DNA of 64,000 bases from NCBI GenBank assembly GCA_947494805.1, contig CANLWK010000002.1, positions 310,001 to 374,000 on the forward strand. Reading direction: 5' to 3'. The notes beneath the pieces were generated by a model. It saw only the letters and a program-made list of their open reading frames with translations. It had not been told where the DNA came from and searched no databases. This document shows, piece after piece, positions 18,348 through 26,851 of the stretch (position 1 is the first letter of the stretch; each line of letters begins with the position of its first letter). The translations under genes were made by a program, and so were the position numbers. Origin of the DNA: an uncultured Croceitalea sp. GTDB lineage: Bacteria; Bacteroidota; Bacteroidia; Flavobacteriales; Flavobacteriaceae.

Positions 18348-19136
18348 ATGAATACTTCAAATAAGCTAACATTTTATAAGTATCAGGGAACGGGCAACGA
18401 TTTTATCCTGTTGGACGACCGAAATGAAAAGTTCCCCAAAGGGGATACCGAACTGATAAAGTTACTTTGCGACAGAAGGTTCGGTATTGGCGCTGACGGG
18501 TTGATACTCTTACAAAATGAAGAACACTCAGATTTTAAGATGGTCTATTTTAATGCCGATGGTAATGAGAGTACCATGTGCGGCAATGGTGGGCGTTGCA
18601 TTGTGGCTTTTGCCCATTCTCTTGGGCTCATAGAGCAGAATACCATATTTACGGCAGTAGATGGAAATCACCATGCTATGATCGACGGCGATAAAGTCTC
18701 GCTACAAATGATTCCGATCAAAGAGATTATTGATAAAAAGAAGTATTATTTTCTGAACACGGGCTCACCGCACCACGTACAGATAGTGACCGAGCTGGAG
18801 CAAATGGATGTTGCCAAAGATGGCGCACGACTGCGCTACGGTATTTACGGTGAAGCAGGTAGCAATATCAATTTTGTTGAACAAGAAACAGATAACGTTT
18901 TTGCAGTCAGAACCTACGAAAGAGGAGTTGAAGGGGAAACCCTTTCATGCGGAACTGGGGTAACTGCGGTAGCATTGGCAATGCATAAATCAGGGCAAAC
19001 AAAAAATAAAGAAGTTGCCATCAAGACAAAGGGAGGAACATTAAAGGTGACATTTGATTACTCGGATGGAGTATATAACAGCATTTGGTTGATAGGCGAA
19101 GCCAAATTGGTTTATAAAGGAGAACTGGAACATTGA
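18348..19136 (+). CDS. dapF: Diaminopimelate epimerase
   Basis: 262 residues. It converts LL- to meso-diaminopimelate for lysine and peptidoglycan. The two catalytic cysteines are present: Cys78 in TMCGNGGRC and Cys201 in TLSCGTGVTA. The N-terminus FYKYQGTGNDFILLD is diagnostic. First gene of a three-gene run with an acetyltransferase and mltG; its TGA stop overlaps the TTG start of the acetyltransferase (TTGA). A -7 box lies four bases before the ATG. The dapA gene of the same pathway is at 41108. Confidence 0.97.
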   Translation: MNTSNKLTFYKYQGTGNDFILLDDRNEKFPKGDTELIKLLCDRRFGIGADGLILLQNEEHSDFKMVYFNADGNESTMCGNGGRCIVAFAHSLGLIEQNTIFTAVDGNHHAMIDGDKVSLQMIPIKEIIDKKKYYFLNTGSPHHVQIVTELEQMDVAKDGARLRYGIYGEAGSNINFVEQETDNVFAVRTYERGVEGETLSCGTGVTAVALAMHKSGQTKNKEVAIKTKGGTLKVTFDYSDGVYNSIWLIGEAKLVYKGELEH

Positions 19137-19654
19137 ACATAAAAGGAGAACATATTTACTTAAGGGCAATAGAGCCTGCTGATTTGGATTTTCTGTACCA
19201 ACTGGAAAATGACACCAACATTTGGGAAATAAGTGGTACAGTAACGCCTTATTCAAAAGCCGTTTTAGAATTCTACCTAGAGAATGCCCATCGCGATATT
19301 TATGATGTAAAACAACTTAGGTTATGTATATGTTCAAATCAAGACAAGCTTTTGGGTTTGATAGACATCTTTGATTTCAATCCAAAACACAAACGCGCCG
19401 GTCTTGGTTTAATAGTTTTAGATACCAAAGAGCGTAACAAAGGTGTTGGCGGAGAAGCTATTCGCCTTTGCTGCAAATATATGTTTGGCACACTTGACCT
19501 TCATCAAGTTTATGCAAATATTTTAGAAGATAATAGCGCGAGTATCCACTTGTTCGAAAAATTAGGGTTTGAACGTGTAGGGATTAAAAGAGATTGGATT
19601 TTCTCAGAATCGAAGTACAAGAATGAAATTTTATACCAAAAGATAAAGTCTTGA
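19133..19654 (+). CDS. GNAT family acetyltransferase, RimJ/RimL type
   Basis: 173 residues starting with TTG at 19133, inside the dapF stop (TTGA); no ATG occurs earlier than well into the fold, and the residues after TTG (NIKGEHIYLRAIEPADLDFL) are the normal start of RimJ-like GNATs. Acetyl-CoA loop region GVGGEAIRLCCKY and the late GFERVGIKRDW are visible. It probably acetylates a protein N-terminus or small amine; the substrate is unknown. Its own stop overlaps the TTG start of mltG, so the three genes are probably coupled. Confidence 0.88.
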   Translation: MNIKGEHIYLRAIEPADLDFLYQLENDTNIWEISGTVTPYSKAVLEFYLENAHRDIYDVKQLRLCICSNQDKLLGLIDIFDFNPKHKRAGLGLIVLDTKERNKGVGGEAIRLCCKYMFGTLDLHQVYANILEDNSASIHLFEKLGFERVGIKRDWIFSESKYKNEILYQKIKS

Positions 19655-20697
19655 AAAATCTTAAGAAAGTAATTTGGGCAACAGCAATAGTGGGCTTAAT
19701 CATCTGTGGATTTATTGCTTACAATATTTATGATGCCATTTTTTCACCGAATACCGCTTTTGAAAATGACCAAGCCTATGTGTTTATCAATTCAGATGCA
19801 TCCATGAACGATTTAATGGAACAGCTTGAGCCGCTACTTAAAGAAGCTTCGTCATTTGAAGCAGTTGCAAAACGTAAAGGGTATACCACAAACATCAAAG
19901 GTGGTAAGTATGCCATCAAAAAGGGTATGAACAATAACGAAATTATCAATACCCTGCGCAGTAACAACTTACCCGTTCGCGTTTCCTTTAATAACCAAGA
20001 AACCTTAAATGCCCTGGCTGGCCGCATTGCAGAACAGATTGAGGCTGACAGTATGAGTTTGTTGAGTGCTTTCAACGACCAAAATTTTCTTCTTGATAAT
20101 AATTTTAATGACGCGACAAAATTGGGCATGTACTTGCCCAATACGTATGAGTTTTTCTGGAATACCAATGCTGAGGCCTTTCGCGAGCGGATGAAAAAAG
20201 AATACGATAAGTTTTGGAACAATGAAAGAATTGCAAAGGCCGAGGTTATAAATCTGAGCTTGAACGAAGTAATTACGCTTGCGGCCATTGTTCAAAAAGA
20301 GACAGTAAAGATTGATGAAAGACCCAGGGTCGCGGGTGTATATTTAAATCGACTAAAGCGAGGTATGTTACTTCAGGCAGACCCAACTGTGATTTATGCC
20401 ATAAAAGAAGAGACCGGTAATTATGATACCATTATTAAAAGGGTGTTGTATCGAGATTTAGAAATGGACTCACCTTACAATACCTATAAATATCCTGGTA
20501 TTCCACCAGGACCGATTACCATGCCCGATATTTCCTCAATTGATGCAGTTCTTAGTTCTGAAGAGCATAATTATTTATACTTCGTGGCCGATGTTTCCAA
20601 CTTCGGGTATCATATGTTCGCAAAGACTCTTGCGCAACATAACCGAAATAAAGAGCAGTACGTCCGATGGTTAAACAACCAGAATATCAGCAGATAA
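19651..20697 (+). CDS. mltG: Endolytic murein transglycosylase MltG
   Basis: 348 residues, start TTG at 19651 within TTGA of the preceding gene. A single N-terminal membrane helix (about 8-28) anchors it in the inner membrane. The YceG/MltG domain shows LPNTYEFFWNTNAEAF, the catalytic-region ITLAAIVQKETVK (Glu), RVAGVYLNRLKRGMLLQADPTV, and the closing YKYPGIPPGPI. MltG cuts nascent glycan strands and sets their length. Family length and motifs are complete. Confidence 0.95.
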   Translation: MKNLKKVIWATAIVGLIICGFIAYNIYDAIFSPNTAFENDQAYVFINSDASMNDLMEQLEPLLKEASSFEAVAKRKGYTTNIKGGKYAIKKGMNNNEIINTLRSNNLPVRVSFNNQETLNALAGRIAEQIEADSMSLLSAFNDQNFLLDNNFNDATKLGMYLPNTYEFFWNTNAEAFRERMKKEYDKFWNNERIAKAEVINLSLNEVITLAAIVQKETVKIDERPRVAGVYLNRLKRGMLLQADPTVIYAIKEETGNYDTIIKRVLYRDLEMDSPYNTYKYPGIPPGPITMPDISSIDAVLSSEEHNYLYFVADVSNFGYHMFAKTLAQHNRNKEQYVRWLNNQNISR

Positions 20698-20746
20698 GGC
20701 TACTTCATCGTCTTATTTGAACCGTTTAACGTTATTTATCAGTCGA

Positions 20747-20761
20747 TTAAGAAATTCTTAA
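20747..20761. promoter_or_regulatory. 15-bp perfect palindrome upstream of the lysozyme-like gene
   Basis: TTAAGAA-A-TTCTTAA is a perfect inverted repeat about an odd centre, 34 bases upstream of a -7 box (20795-20802). It may be an operator. No matching copy was noticed elsewhere in the window. Confidence 0.3.
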
Positions 20762-20794
20762 GATTTTTATGGTCTTATTTCAAAATTCCCCCGC

Positions 20795-20802
20795 TATATT
20801 TG
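20795..20802 (+). promoter_or_regulatory. -7 box of the lysozyme-like gene
   Basis: TATATTTG followed by CCCGC matches TAnnTTTG. The leader of about 45 bases contains a small hairpin (AACCC with GGGTT around 20817-20834) just before the ATG at 20850. Confidence 0.45.
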
Positions 20803-20849
20803 CCCGCTCGAATTGAAACCCTCTTTTTGGGGTTCTAAATTTTGAAATT

Positions 20850-21500
20850 ATGAAAAGATGGATTAGTTTTTTTGGTCATCTTGCCATAGTAACAGTTTTG
20901 ACAAGTTTTGGTACGTATTCGTTCAATGAGAACAGTTCGATTGAAGTACCGGAGGCTTTAAAAGTAATTGAACCTATTTACTTTGGGGAACCCAGTTTAG
21001 AGGTTGCTCCTAGTTACGGGTCTTACACAAATCCCGTTTTTTTAGGAAAGTCATTTCTTGGATTTAAAGAGGCTTTGGCCTTTAAAGAGTCACAGGGAAA
21101 CTATAATGTAGTGAATACATTGGGTTATTTAGGTAAATATCAATTTGGTTCTGGTACGCTTCGCTTGATCGGTGTGTACAATACCTCAGGTTTCCTTTAC
21201 GATGCAGAGTTGCAAGAACAGGTATTTAAATTAAATGTTGCCCGAAATAAATGGATATTACGAAGAGATATCAAGCGTTTTGTTGGTAAAAGAATCAATG
21301 GAGTAGTAATATCAGAATCTGGTATCGTGGCAGCGGCACATTTGGCCGGTGCTGGTAATGTAAAGAAGTATTTAAGATCGTACGGTAAGGTTGATTTTGC
21401 TGATGCCTACGGTAGTTCCATAGCATATTACATGGGTAAGTTCTCTGGGTATGATATATCGGCAGTAAAGCCCTACCGAAACCCAAAAGTGAAAGTATAA
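20850..21500 (+). CDS. Exported lysozyme/transglycosylase-like protein
   Basis: 216 residues with an N-terminal signal (MKRWISFFGHLAIVTVLTSFG). The middle carries a lysozyme-like pattern: FKEALAFKESQGNYNVVNTLGYLGKYQFG, where KESQGNY parallels the catalytic Glu region of SLT lytic transglycosylases and YQFG the second motif. A later AAAHLAGAGNVKKYLRS fits the same fold. Homologues are often called 'peptidoglycan-binding protein LysM', but no LysM repeat is present here. It probably cleaves or binds peptidoglycan in the periplasm. Strong terminator follows. Confidence 0.75.
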   Translation: MKRWISFFGHLAIVTVLTSFGTYSFNENSSIEVPEALKVIEPIYFGEPSLEVAPSYGSYTNPVFLGKSFLGFKEALAFKESQGNYNVVNTLGYLGKYQFGSGTLRLIGVYNTSGFLYDAELQEQVFKLNVARNKWILRRDIKRFVGKRINGVVISESGIVAAAHLAGAGNVKKYLRSYGKVDFADAYGSSIAYYMGKFSGYDISAVKPYRNPKVKV

Positions 21501-21528
21501 ACTGTTATTGGTATCAAAAGATGTAAAG

Positions 21529-21555
21529 GCCCTAGAGAAGTTCTAGGGCTTTTTT
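21529..21555 (+). terminator. Rho-independent terminator
   Basis: Stem GCCCTAGA/TCTAGGGC (21529-21536 with 21542-21549), five-base loop, six T. It also spans the stop codon of the convergent methylase gene and could work in both directions. Confidence 0.88.
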
Positions 21556-22282
21556 ATGCTTGAACAATAAATATCGTTGGTCTTTTATGAAGGTCAACGT
21601 CCATTTCACGCCATTCATAGACTGACTTGGTAGCAATAAATTCGTTTTGTAAAGTAATATCAGTTGCAATGCAAAGTCGCGTATAAGGCTGAAGGTTTTT
21701 CTTGAGTTCAACGATTAATTTATCATTTCTATATGGGGTCTCCATAAAAATCTGTGACTGTCCTGTATCTTTAGATAACTTCTCTAGTTTTTTAATCATT
21801 GTCCTGCGCTCTTGGGCATCTATGGGCAAATAACCATTAAAAGCAAAACTTTGTCCGTTCATTCCACTTGACATCATGGCCAATAGTATAGAAGAGGGCC
21901 CAACCAATGGTACCACCTGTATCTTTTTTTCATGTGCCAAACGAATTACATCCGCACCTGGGTCCGCTATACCCGGGCACCCTGCCTCTGATAACAACCC
22001 TACATCAAAACCATGGATACAAGGATTTAAATAAGTAGCTATTTCTGTGGGGTCAGTGAATTTGTTCAGATGTTCAAAGTGAAGATCAGGTTGTGATTTA
22101 TTGGCGCTTACTCTTTTAATAAAACGTCTGGCCGTCTTTTCATTTTCCGCGACATAATGATTGATACTTTCAATGGCCCTTTTAATTGAAATGGGCAAGA
22201 CTTCTAATGGAGCACTATCACCCAAAGTGGTAGGGATCAAGTATAACTTTCCAACGACTAGACCTGGTTTTTTATCCTCCAT
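21554..22282 (-). CDS. Tetrapyrrole-methylase-fold SAM methyltransferase, RsmI-like
   Basis: 242 residues of the TP_methylase fold. The segment SEAGCPGIADPGADVIRLAH and LVGPSSILLAMMSSGMNGQSF match the RsmI branch, which 2'-O-methylates C1402 of 16S rRNA. It is about 40 residues shorter than E. coli RsmI, lacking the C-terminal extension, and the N-terminus (GKLYLIPTTLGDSAP) differs from the usual PTPIGNL. So rRNA methylation is likely by family but not certain. Start ATG 22282. It lies three bases downstream of the phosphatase gene, giving a small operon with it. Confidence 0.8.
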   Translation of the reverse strand: MEDKKPGLVVGKLYLIPTTLGDSAPLEVLPISIKRAIESINHYVAENEKTARRFIKRVSANKSQPDLHFEHLNKFTDPTEIATYLNPCIHGFDVGLLSEAGCPGIADPGADVIRLAHEKKIQVVPLVGPSSILLAMMSSGMNGQSFAFNGYLPIDAQERRTMIKKLEKLSKDTGQSQIFMETPYRNDKLIVELKKNLQPYTRLCIATDITLQNEFIATKSVYEWREMDVDLHKRPTIFIVQA

Positions 22283-22285
22283 TCT

Positions 22286-22735
22286 TTACTTCAACTTTTG
22301 TGCAATGGTTTTGCAGGCTGTATCAATCATTGCAAATACTTTTTCAAATCCGTCTTCACCACCATAATAAGGGTCTGGTACTTCATCAATGGACAACTCA
22401 ATTTCATTGAGCAATAATTTGACCTTTTCTTCATCTTGTTGGTTTCTTGCTTTTACCAAGATATCCCTGTAGTTGTTTTTGTCCATTACAAAGATGCTAT
22501 CAAAGCGGTCAAAATCTAGAACGGAGAACTTTCGACATTGTTGCTGACTGATATCGATACCGTATTTTTTGGCGACAGCAATGGAACGTGGATCAGGTGC
22601 ATTTCCAACATGATACCCAGCAGTGCCCGCTGAATCTACAAAAACGTCCTTAGAATTTAGTTTTGATTGTAAAATACCTTCAGCCAATGGAGACCTGCAT
22701 ATGTTACCAAGGCACACCATCAAAACTTTGGTCAT
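22286..22735 (-). CDS. Low-molecular-weight protein-tyrosine phosphatase
   Basis: 149 residues. The P-loop CX5R(S/T) is at Cys8-Arg14-Ser15 (CLGNICRSP), and the general-acid loop DPYYGG holds Asp121; both are intact. Cytosolic LMW-PTPs act on tyrosine kinases of capsule systems or on small phosphoesters; no kinase is nearby. The gene is followed at three bases by the RsmI-like methylase and preceded 12 bases by dnaA on the same strand, so all three may be co-transcribed. Confidence 0.93.
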   Translation of the reverse strand: MTKVLMVCLGNICRSPLAEGILQSKLNSKDVFVDSAGTAGYHVGNAPDPRSIAVAKKYGIDISQQQCRKFSVLDFDRFDSIFVMDKNNYRDILVKARNQQDEEKVKLLLNEIELSIDEVPDPYYGGEDGFEKVFAMIDTACKTIAQKLK

Positions 22736-22747
22736 TGGAGCTACTGA

Positions 22748-24172
22748 TTAGGTGAATTTTTTGTTCAGATCTTCAATGTATTTCCTGAACTGCTTGTCGG
22801 TTTCTGCTAAGTTATCTACGGTCTTACAAGCATGTAATACTGTGGCATGATCACGCTTGCCAATCTGTGACCCTATACTGGCCAAGGAGGCTTTGGTGAA
22901 TTTTTTCGCAAAGAACATGGCCAATTGACGGGCTTGAACTATATGGCGCTTACGGGTCTTTGACTGTAACGTGGCAACATCCATTTCAAAGTAATCTGAA
23001 ACCACTTTCTGAATGTAATCAATGGAAACCTCACGCTTGGTATTTTTGACAAACTTTTCAACGACCTGCTGTGCCAGTTCAAGGGTCACTTCTCTTTTAT
23101 TGAAAGATGATTGTGCAATCAACGAAATGATGGCACCTTCAAGTTCGCGAATGTTTGTTTTGATATGCTTGGCAACATGATCTACGATTTCATCTGGCAT
23201 TTCAACGCCATCTCTATAGAGTTTATTCTTTAAGATGGATACGCGGGTTTCGTAGTCAGGTGTTTGCAGCTCAGCTGAAAGTCCCCATTTAAAACGGGAA
23301 AGTAGCCGCTGTTCAATGTCTTGCATGTCTACGGGGGCCTTGTCCGAAGTCAAAATGACCTGCTTACCGTTTTGGTGCAAATGATTGAATATGTGAAAGA
23401 AAACGTCTTGTGTACCCGACTTGCCTGATAAGAACTGTACATCATCAATAATGAGCACATCTATCAACTGATAAAAATGAATGAAATCGTTTCTAGTATT
23501 TTTCTTTACGGATTCAATGTATTGCTGCGTGAATTTTTCTGCAGAGATATACAAAACCGTTCTCTCGGGATACTTGTCTTTTATCTCAACGCCGATTGCG
23601 TGTGCCAAATGCGTTTTTCCAAGACCTACACCACCAAAAACAAGTAGTGGATTGAAAGAGGTTCCCCCTGGCTTATTGGCGACTGCCATACCGGCCGAAC
23701 GTGCCAGCCTGTTGGAATCACCTTCTAAAAAGTTTTCGAAATTATAATTTGGATTGAGTTGCGATTCAATCTTTATATTTCTTATCCCTGGAATTACAAA
23801 AGGATTTTTTAATTCTGGATTTTTAGACGTGATGGGTACATCTAACTCTTGCGGCGCCATAGTGGAACGATTGCTACTCGGAATTTTTTCTGTAAATGGT
23901 TCGTTGTTGCCATACTTGTTTTCCATTTTGATGATGTAAACCAGTTTGGCGCTGGAACCCAATTCTTTTCTAAGGGCAACTTTCAACAACTTTACATAAT
24001 GCTCTTCAAGCCATTCGTAAAAAAATTTACTTGGTACTTGAATACTAAGTGCATTGTCTTGAAGTCGTATTGGTTTAATCGGTAGAAACCAAGTCTTGAA
24101 TGCCTGCGGTTGGATATTATCTTCGATAAAAGCCAAACAGTTATTCCATACGGAAGCAGCAGTAACACTCAT
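22748..24172 (-). CDS. dnaA: Chromosomal replication initiator protein DnaA
   Basis: 474 residues with four recognisable domains: DnaA-N (1-80, WNNCLAFIEDNIQPQAFKTWF), a linker, the AAA+ domain with Walker A GGVGLGKTH (180-188) and Walker B VLIIDDVQFL, and the C-terminal DNA-binding domain with the signature IGKRDHATVLHACKTV. It opens oriC and loads replication. The usual neighbours of dnaA at an origin (dnaN, recF, rpmH, gyrB) are absent here, and no cluster of DnaA boxes was found in the 203-bp upstream gap. Start ATG 24172. Confidence 0.98.
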   Translation of the reverse strand: MSVTAASVWNNCLAFIEDNIQPQAFKTWFLPIKPIRLQDNALSIQVPSKFFYEWLEEHYVKLLKVALRKELGSSAKLVYIIKMENKYGNNEPFTEKIPSSNRSTMAPQELDVPITSKNPELKNPFVIPGIRNIKIESQLNPNYNFENFLEGDSNRLARSAGMAVANKPGGTSFNPLLVFGGVGLGKTHLAHAIGVEIKDKYPERTVLYISAEKFTQQYIESVKKNTRNDFIHFYQLIDVLIIDDVQFLSGKSGTQDVFFHIFNHLHQNGKQVILTSDKAPVDMQDIEQRLLSRFKWGLSAELQTPDYETRVSILKNKLYRDGVEMPDEIVDHVAKHIKTNIRELEGAIISLIAQSSFNKREVTLELAQQVVEKFVKNTKREVSIDYIQKVVSDYFEMDVATLQSKTRKRHIVQARQLAMFFAKKFTKASLASIGSQIGKRDHATVLHACKTVDNLAETDKQFRKYIEDLNKKFT

Positions 24173-24375
24173 AAAAGTTTTCCTTTTGTTTGTTGGTTAA
24201 TACTAATTAAAAGCTATTAATTTTTGAATACGAGTTGTTGGTCAATCGGTCGACAAATATGTGAACAAAAAACCTAAAAAAAAAATCAATCAACCATTGA
24301 ATTTATACTTTTTTTTTCTCATGTTGTGGTCACAAAAACAAAGCCTACTAATATATACTTTTTCATCAGAAATCA

Positions 24376-24771
24376 ATGGATTTTCATAAGTTTTCTTTTC
24401 GGGTTCGATACAGTGAAACGGATCAAATGGGTGTTGTATACCACGGCAACTATGCGCAATACCTAGAGATGGGAAGGGTAGAGTGGCTGCGCAGTCTTGG
24501 GGTTAGTTATAAGAGTTTGGAAGATGGGGGAATTATCTTACCTGTAATTCACTTACAAATTGATTACAAAAAATCTGCAATTTATGATGATCTCATTACC
24601 GTTGAAACCATACTGAAAAAACAACCCATGGTCAAAATAGAATTTGACTATAAGGTCTATCGTGAAAATGGGGAATTGTTGGCCACGGCCAACACCGTTT
24701 TAGCTTTTATGGACAAGAAAACGAACAAGCCTATAAAATGTCCTGAATTCATACTTCAAAAGATTGGATAA
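24376..24771 (+). CDS. Acyl-CoA thioesterase, YbgC/4HBT family
   Basis: 131 residues, hot-dog fold. The start FSFRVRYSETDQMGVVYHGNYAQYLEMGR contains the catalytic-site pattern Tyr/Asp-x-x-Gly-x-x-x-Asn typical of YbgC/FadM thioesterases, which hydrolyse acyl-CoA in the cytosol. It stands alone between divergent dnaA and convergent yigZ-like gene (3-bp gap between stops). A quasi-palindrome TTGTG-GT-CACAA at 24324-24335 is upstream. Confidence 0.92.
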   Translation: MDFHKFSFRVRYSETDQMGVVYHGNYAQYLEMGRVEWLRSLGVSYKSLEDGGIILPVIHLQIDYKKSAIYDDLITVETILKKQPMVKIEFDYKVYRENGELLATANTVLAFMDKKTNKPIKCPEFILQKIG

Positions 24772-24774
24772 CGC

Positions 24775-25386
24775 TCATTTTCTTAAAATGTTCACGTGTT
24801 GCAATTCGTCGAAAAGTAGAAACACTTTTTTCTCCAAACCTTTCCTACAGCGTACTTCAAGTTCGCAGTGCAGTTCCATTTTTTGTGCGACCACATCAAG
24901 ATGTTGTTGTTTGACAATGCGCATAACCTTATCCATTTCACTATAGTCAAAAGTCACAAGAAAAGCGGCTTCAATGGTTTTGGTGATGACGCTTGCATTT
25001 TCCAAAGCTAATTGCGCGGCAGTTTTATAGGCTTGGATCAAACCACCGACACCGAGTTTTGTACCCCCAAAAATTCTAGGTATCGCGACAAGCACATTTG
25101 TAAGTTCAAAAGCCTTGATCTGGCCATAAATGGGCATGCCGGCAGAATTGTTTGGTTCCCCATCATCATTTGCCCTATAGCTAATAGATGTTGTTCCCAG
25201 TTGCCACGCATAGCAAACGTGACCTGCAGTGTGATGTTGTTTGCGCAAACCGTCGATAATGGGCTTGACCTCACTTTCATTGTTTATAGGGAATGCATAA
25301 CCGTAGAACTTGCTTTTTCTGTCCTTGTACAAAATAACTTCAGACGGCTTTGCCAACGTACGATATGTATCCTTTTGGATTTCCAT
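24775..25386 (-). CDS. YigZ/IMPACT family protein
   Basis: 203 residues. The N-terminal UPF0029/IMPACT domain shows HHTAGHVCYAWQLG, DDGEPNNSAGMPIYGQI and FGGTKLGVGGLIQAYKTAA; a second DUF1949-like domain covers about 135-203. The family is widespread and of uncertain role, linked in some species to translation factors or proline peptidases. The ATG overlaps the EamA transporter stop (TAATG), so it is the last gene of a four-gene minus-strand operon (ribD, HAD, EamA, yigZ). Confidence 0.92.
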   Translation of the reverse strand: MEIQKDTYRTLAKPSEVILYKDRKSKFYGYAFPINNESEVKPIIDGLRKQHHTAGHVCYAWQLGTTSISYRANDDGEPNNSAGMPIYGQIKAFELTNVLVAIPRIFGGTKLGVGGLIQAYKTAAQLALENASVITKTIEAAFLVTFDYSEMDKVMRIVKQQHLDVVAQKMELHCELEVRCRKGLEKKVFLLFDELQHVNILRK

Positions 25387-26249
25387 TAAAACAAGGCTAC
25401 TAGTAATATGCTAACTACGGCCAGGGTAATACCCAACCAATTTTTAAAGCTAAGTTTTTCTCGAAAAAGTGCTATGCCCAAAACGGTAGAGAACATGACA
25501 ATTGCAACGTTGTTTATGGTAAAAATCGAAGCGCTGTTCCATCTTTCGTTTTGAAGCGCCCGTAGTAAGAAAAAAATGGAAAAGTAGTTTGGTACTCCCA
25601 GTGCGATGCCGCCAACTACGTTTTTTAAATTTATTTTTAAGGGTGTTTTGAAAGATTTTCCAATAATTAAGAGTATGCCCGTACAAGCTGCCGCGGCAAA
25701 AACAGTAGCAGAGAATATCGGATATTCTGCCGTATTAAGTTTTGTGGCCCTAAAGTAATTGATACTTGCATCGATGATGCCCGAACCTAAAAAAACCAGA
25801 ACCGGTAATATGAGGTCATCTTTGGTAATATGCAATGATTTTTGTTTGACGGAAGCGAAATAAACAGCGGCAAGGGCCAATACAATACCTAAAACTTTTA
25901 ATGGAGATAAATGTTCTTCATAGGCCAGAACACCTATCAATACAGGAATGACCAATGACATTTTGGTCGCTACAGATGCTACAGAAACCCCCAGACGTTG
26001 TGAAGTTTTCGCCATGACATAGAAGATGACTATAAAAAGCACGCCAAGTAATACGGTACCCCAAAACCAAGGCCTTGATGGTATTGCCCCAAAATCAATA
26101 GGTTCTGTGTACAATACCAAACCAGTCGCGCAAGCCACTACATAATTTGTAATTATGGCAAAAAGAGTCTGTACCTTATAGGTGTCAAACAGCTTGAAGA
26201 CCACAAATATAAATGACGAACATAATACGCTTAAAGCGAGATCTAACAT
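25386..26249 (-). CDS. EamA/DMT-superfamily transporter
   Basis: 287 residues, about ten membrane helices in two repeats of five, as in EamA permeases (drug/metabolite transporters). The first repeat has PSRPWFWGTVLLGVLF and the end ENWLGI-like KNWLGITLAVVSILLVALF. Direction and substrate are unknown. It overlaps the HAD gene upstream by seven bases and the YigZ gene downstream by one, indicating translation coupling. Confidence 0.88.
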   Translation of the reverse strand: MLDLALSVLCSSFIFVVFKLFDTYKVQTLFAIITNYVVACATGLVLYTEPIDFGAIPSRPWFWGTVLLGVLFIVIFYVMAKTSQRLGVSVASVATKMSLVIPVLIGVLAYEEHLSPLKVLGIVLALAAVYFASVKQKSLHITKDDLILPVLVFLGSGIIDASINYFRATKLNTAEYPIFSATVFAAAACTGILLIIGKSFKTPLKINLKNVVGGIALGVPNYFSIFFLLRALQNERWNSASIFTINNVAIVMFSTVLGIALFREKLSFKNWLGITLAVVSILLVALF

Positions 26250-26851
26250 ATTAAATGTTGTTTTAGATCAATGATATCTTCTTTACCCACTTGAAGATTC
26301 CAAACTTTAATGCCCAGCGCAGCCGCGGTATCTGTGTTTTCTTTGGTATCATCTACAAAGAGTGTTGCGGAGGCTTCTAAATTGTTCTCGTGCAGCACAC
26401 TTTCAAAGATTTCAGCATCTGGCTTGCGCATCTTCATTTCATAAGAAAGGTAGAATACTTCAAAAGCATTTTTGAACCTATTGAATTTAGGCGCACCCAT
26501 CTTTTCTTTGACATATTCAATATGGATGTCATTGGTATTGCTCAATAAGAATAGACGGTGGGTATTTGCTTTGGCCAACTCTTCTAAAAACTCGAGTCTA
26601 TAATCAGGAAAATCCAGTAAAATGGCATTCCAAGCATCGACTAATTGATGACGCTTAGCTTTTGGGAAATGGTCTTGCATTTGATTTAAAAAAGCCTCTG
26701 AAGTTATTATTCCCTTTTCATAATCTTTACAGAGTTGGTCTACCGTTAAGGAAATTTCGGTCAAACCATATTTGACCATTTCACGAGCAGTAGCTGGTTT
26801 ATCTAAATCAATAAAAATATCGCCAAAGTCCAGAATCAGGTTCTTAATCAT
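26243..26851 (-). CDS. HAD-superfamily hydrolase
   Basis: 202 residues with HAD motifs: I, LDFGDIFIDLD (Asp8); II, LLSNTNDIH; III/IV, KPDAEIF and LFVDDTKENTDTA. The alpha-helical cap between motifs I and II puts it in subfamily I (YihX/epoxide-hydrolase-like phosphatases, acting on sugar phosphates or FMN-like compounds). Its position one gene after ribD suggests, but does not show, the dephosphorylation step of riboflavin synthesis. It overlaps ribD by eight bases. Confidence 0.88.
   Translation of the reverse strand: MIKNLILDFGDIFIDLDKPATAREMVKYGLTEISLTVDQLCKDYEKGIITSEAFLNQMQDHFPKAKRHQLVDAWNAILLDFPDYRLEFLEELAKANTHRLFLLSNTNDIHIEYVKEKMGAPKFNRFKNAFEVFYLSYEMKMRKPDAEIFESVLHENNLEASATLFVDDTKENTDTAAALGIKVWNLQVGKEDIIDLKQHLIC

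Noticed and set aside
19776-20288. 170-codon minus-strand frame within mltG
   Set aside because: Antisense shadow; mltG has complete family motifs over the same bases.
24173-24375. AT-rich gap upstream of dnaA as a replication origin
   Set aside because: Only poly-A/T runs and one weak DnaA-box-like word (TTGTTCACA on the complement near 24260) are present; no cluster of TTATCCACA boxes, and dnaN, recF, gyrB or rpmH are not nearby.
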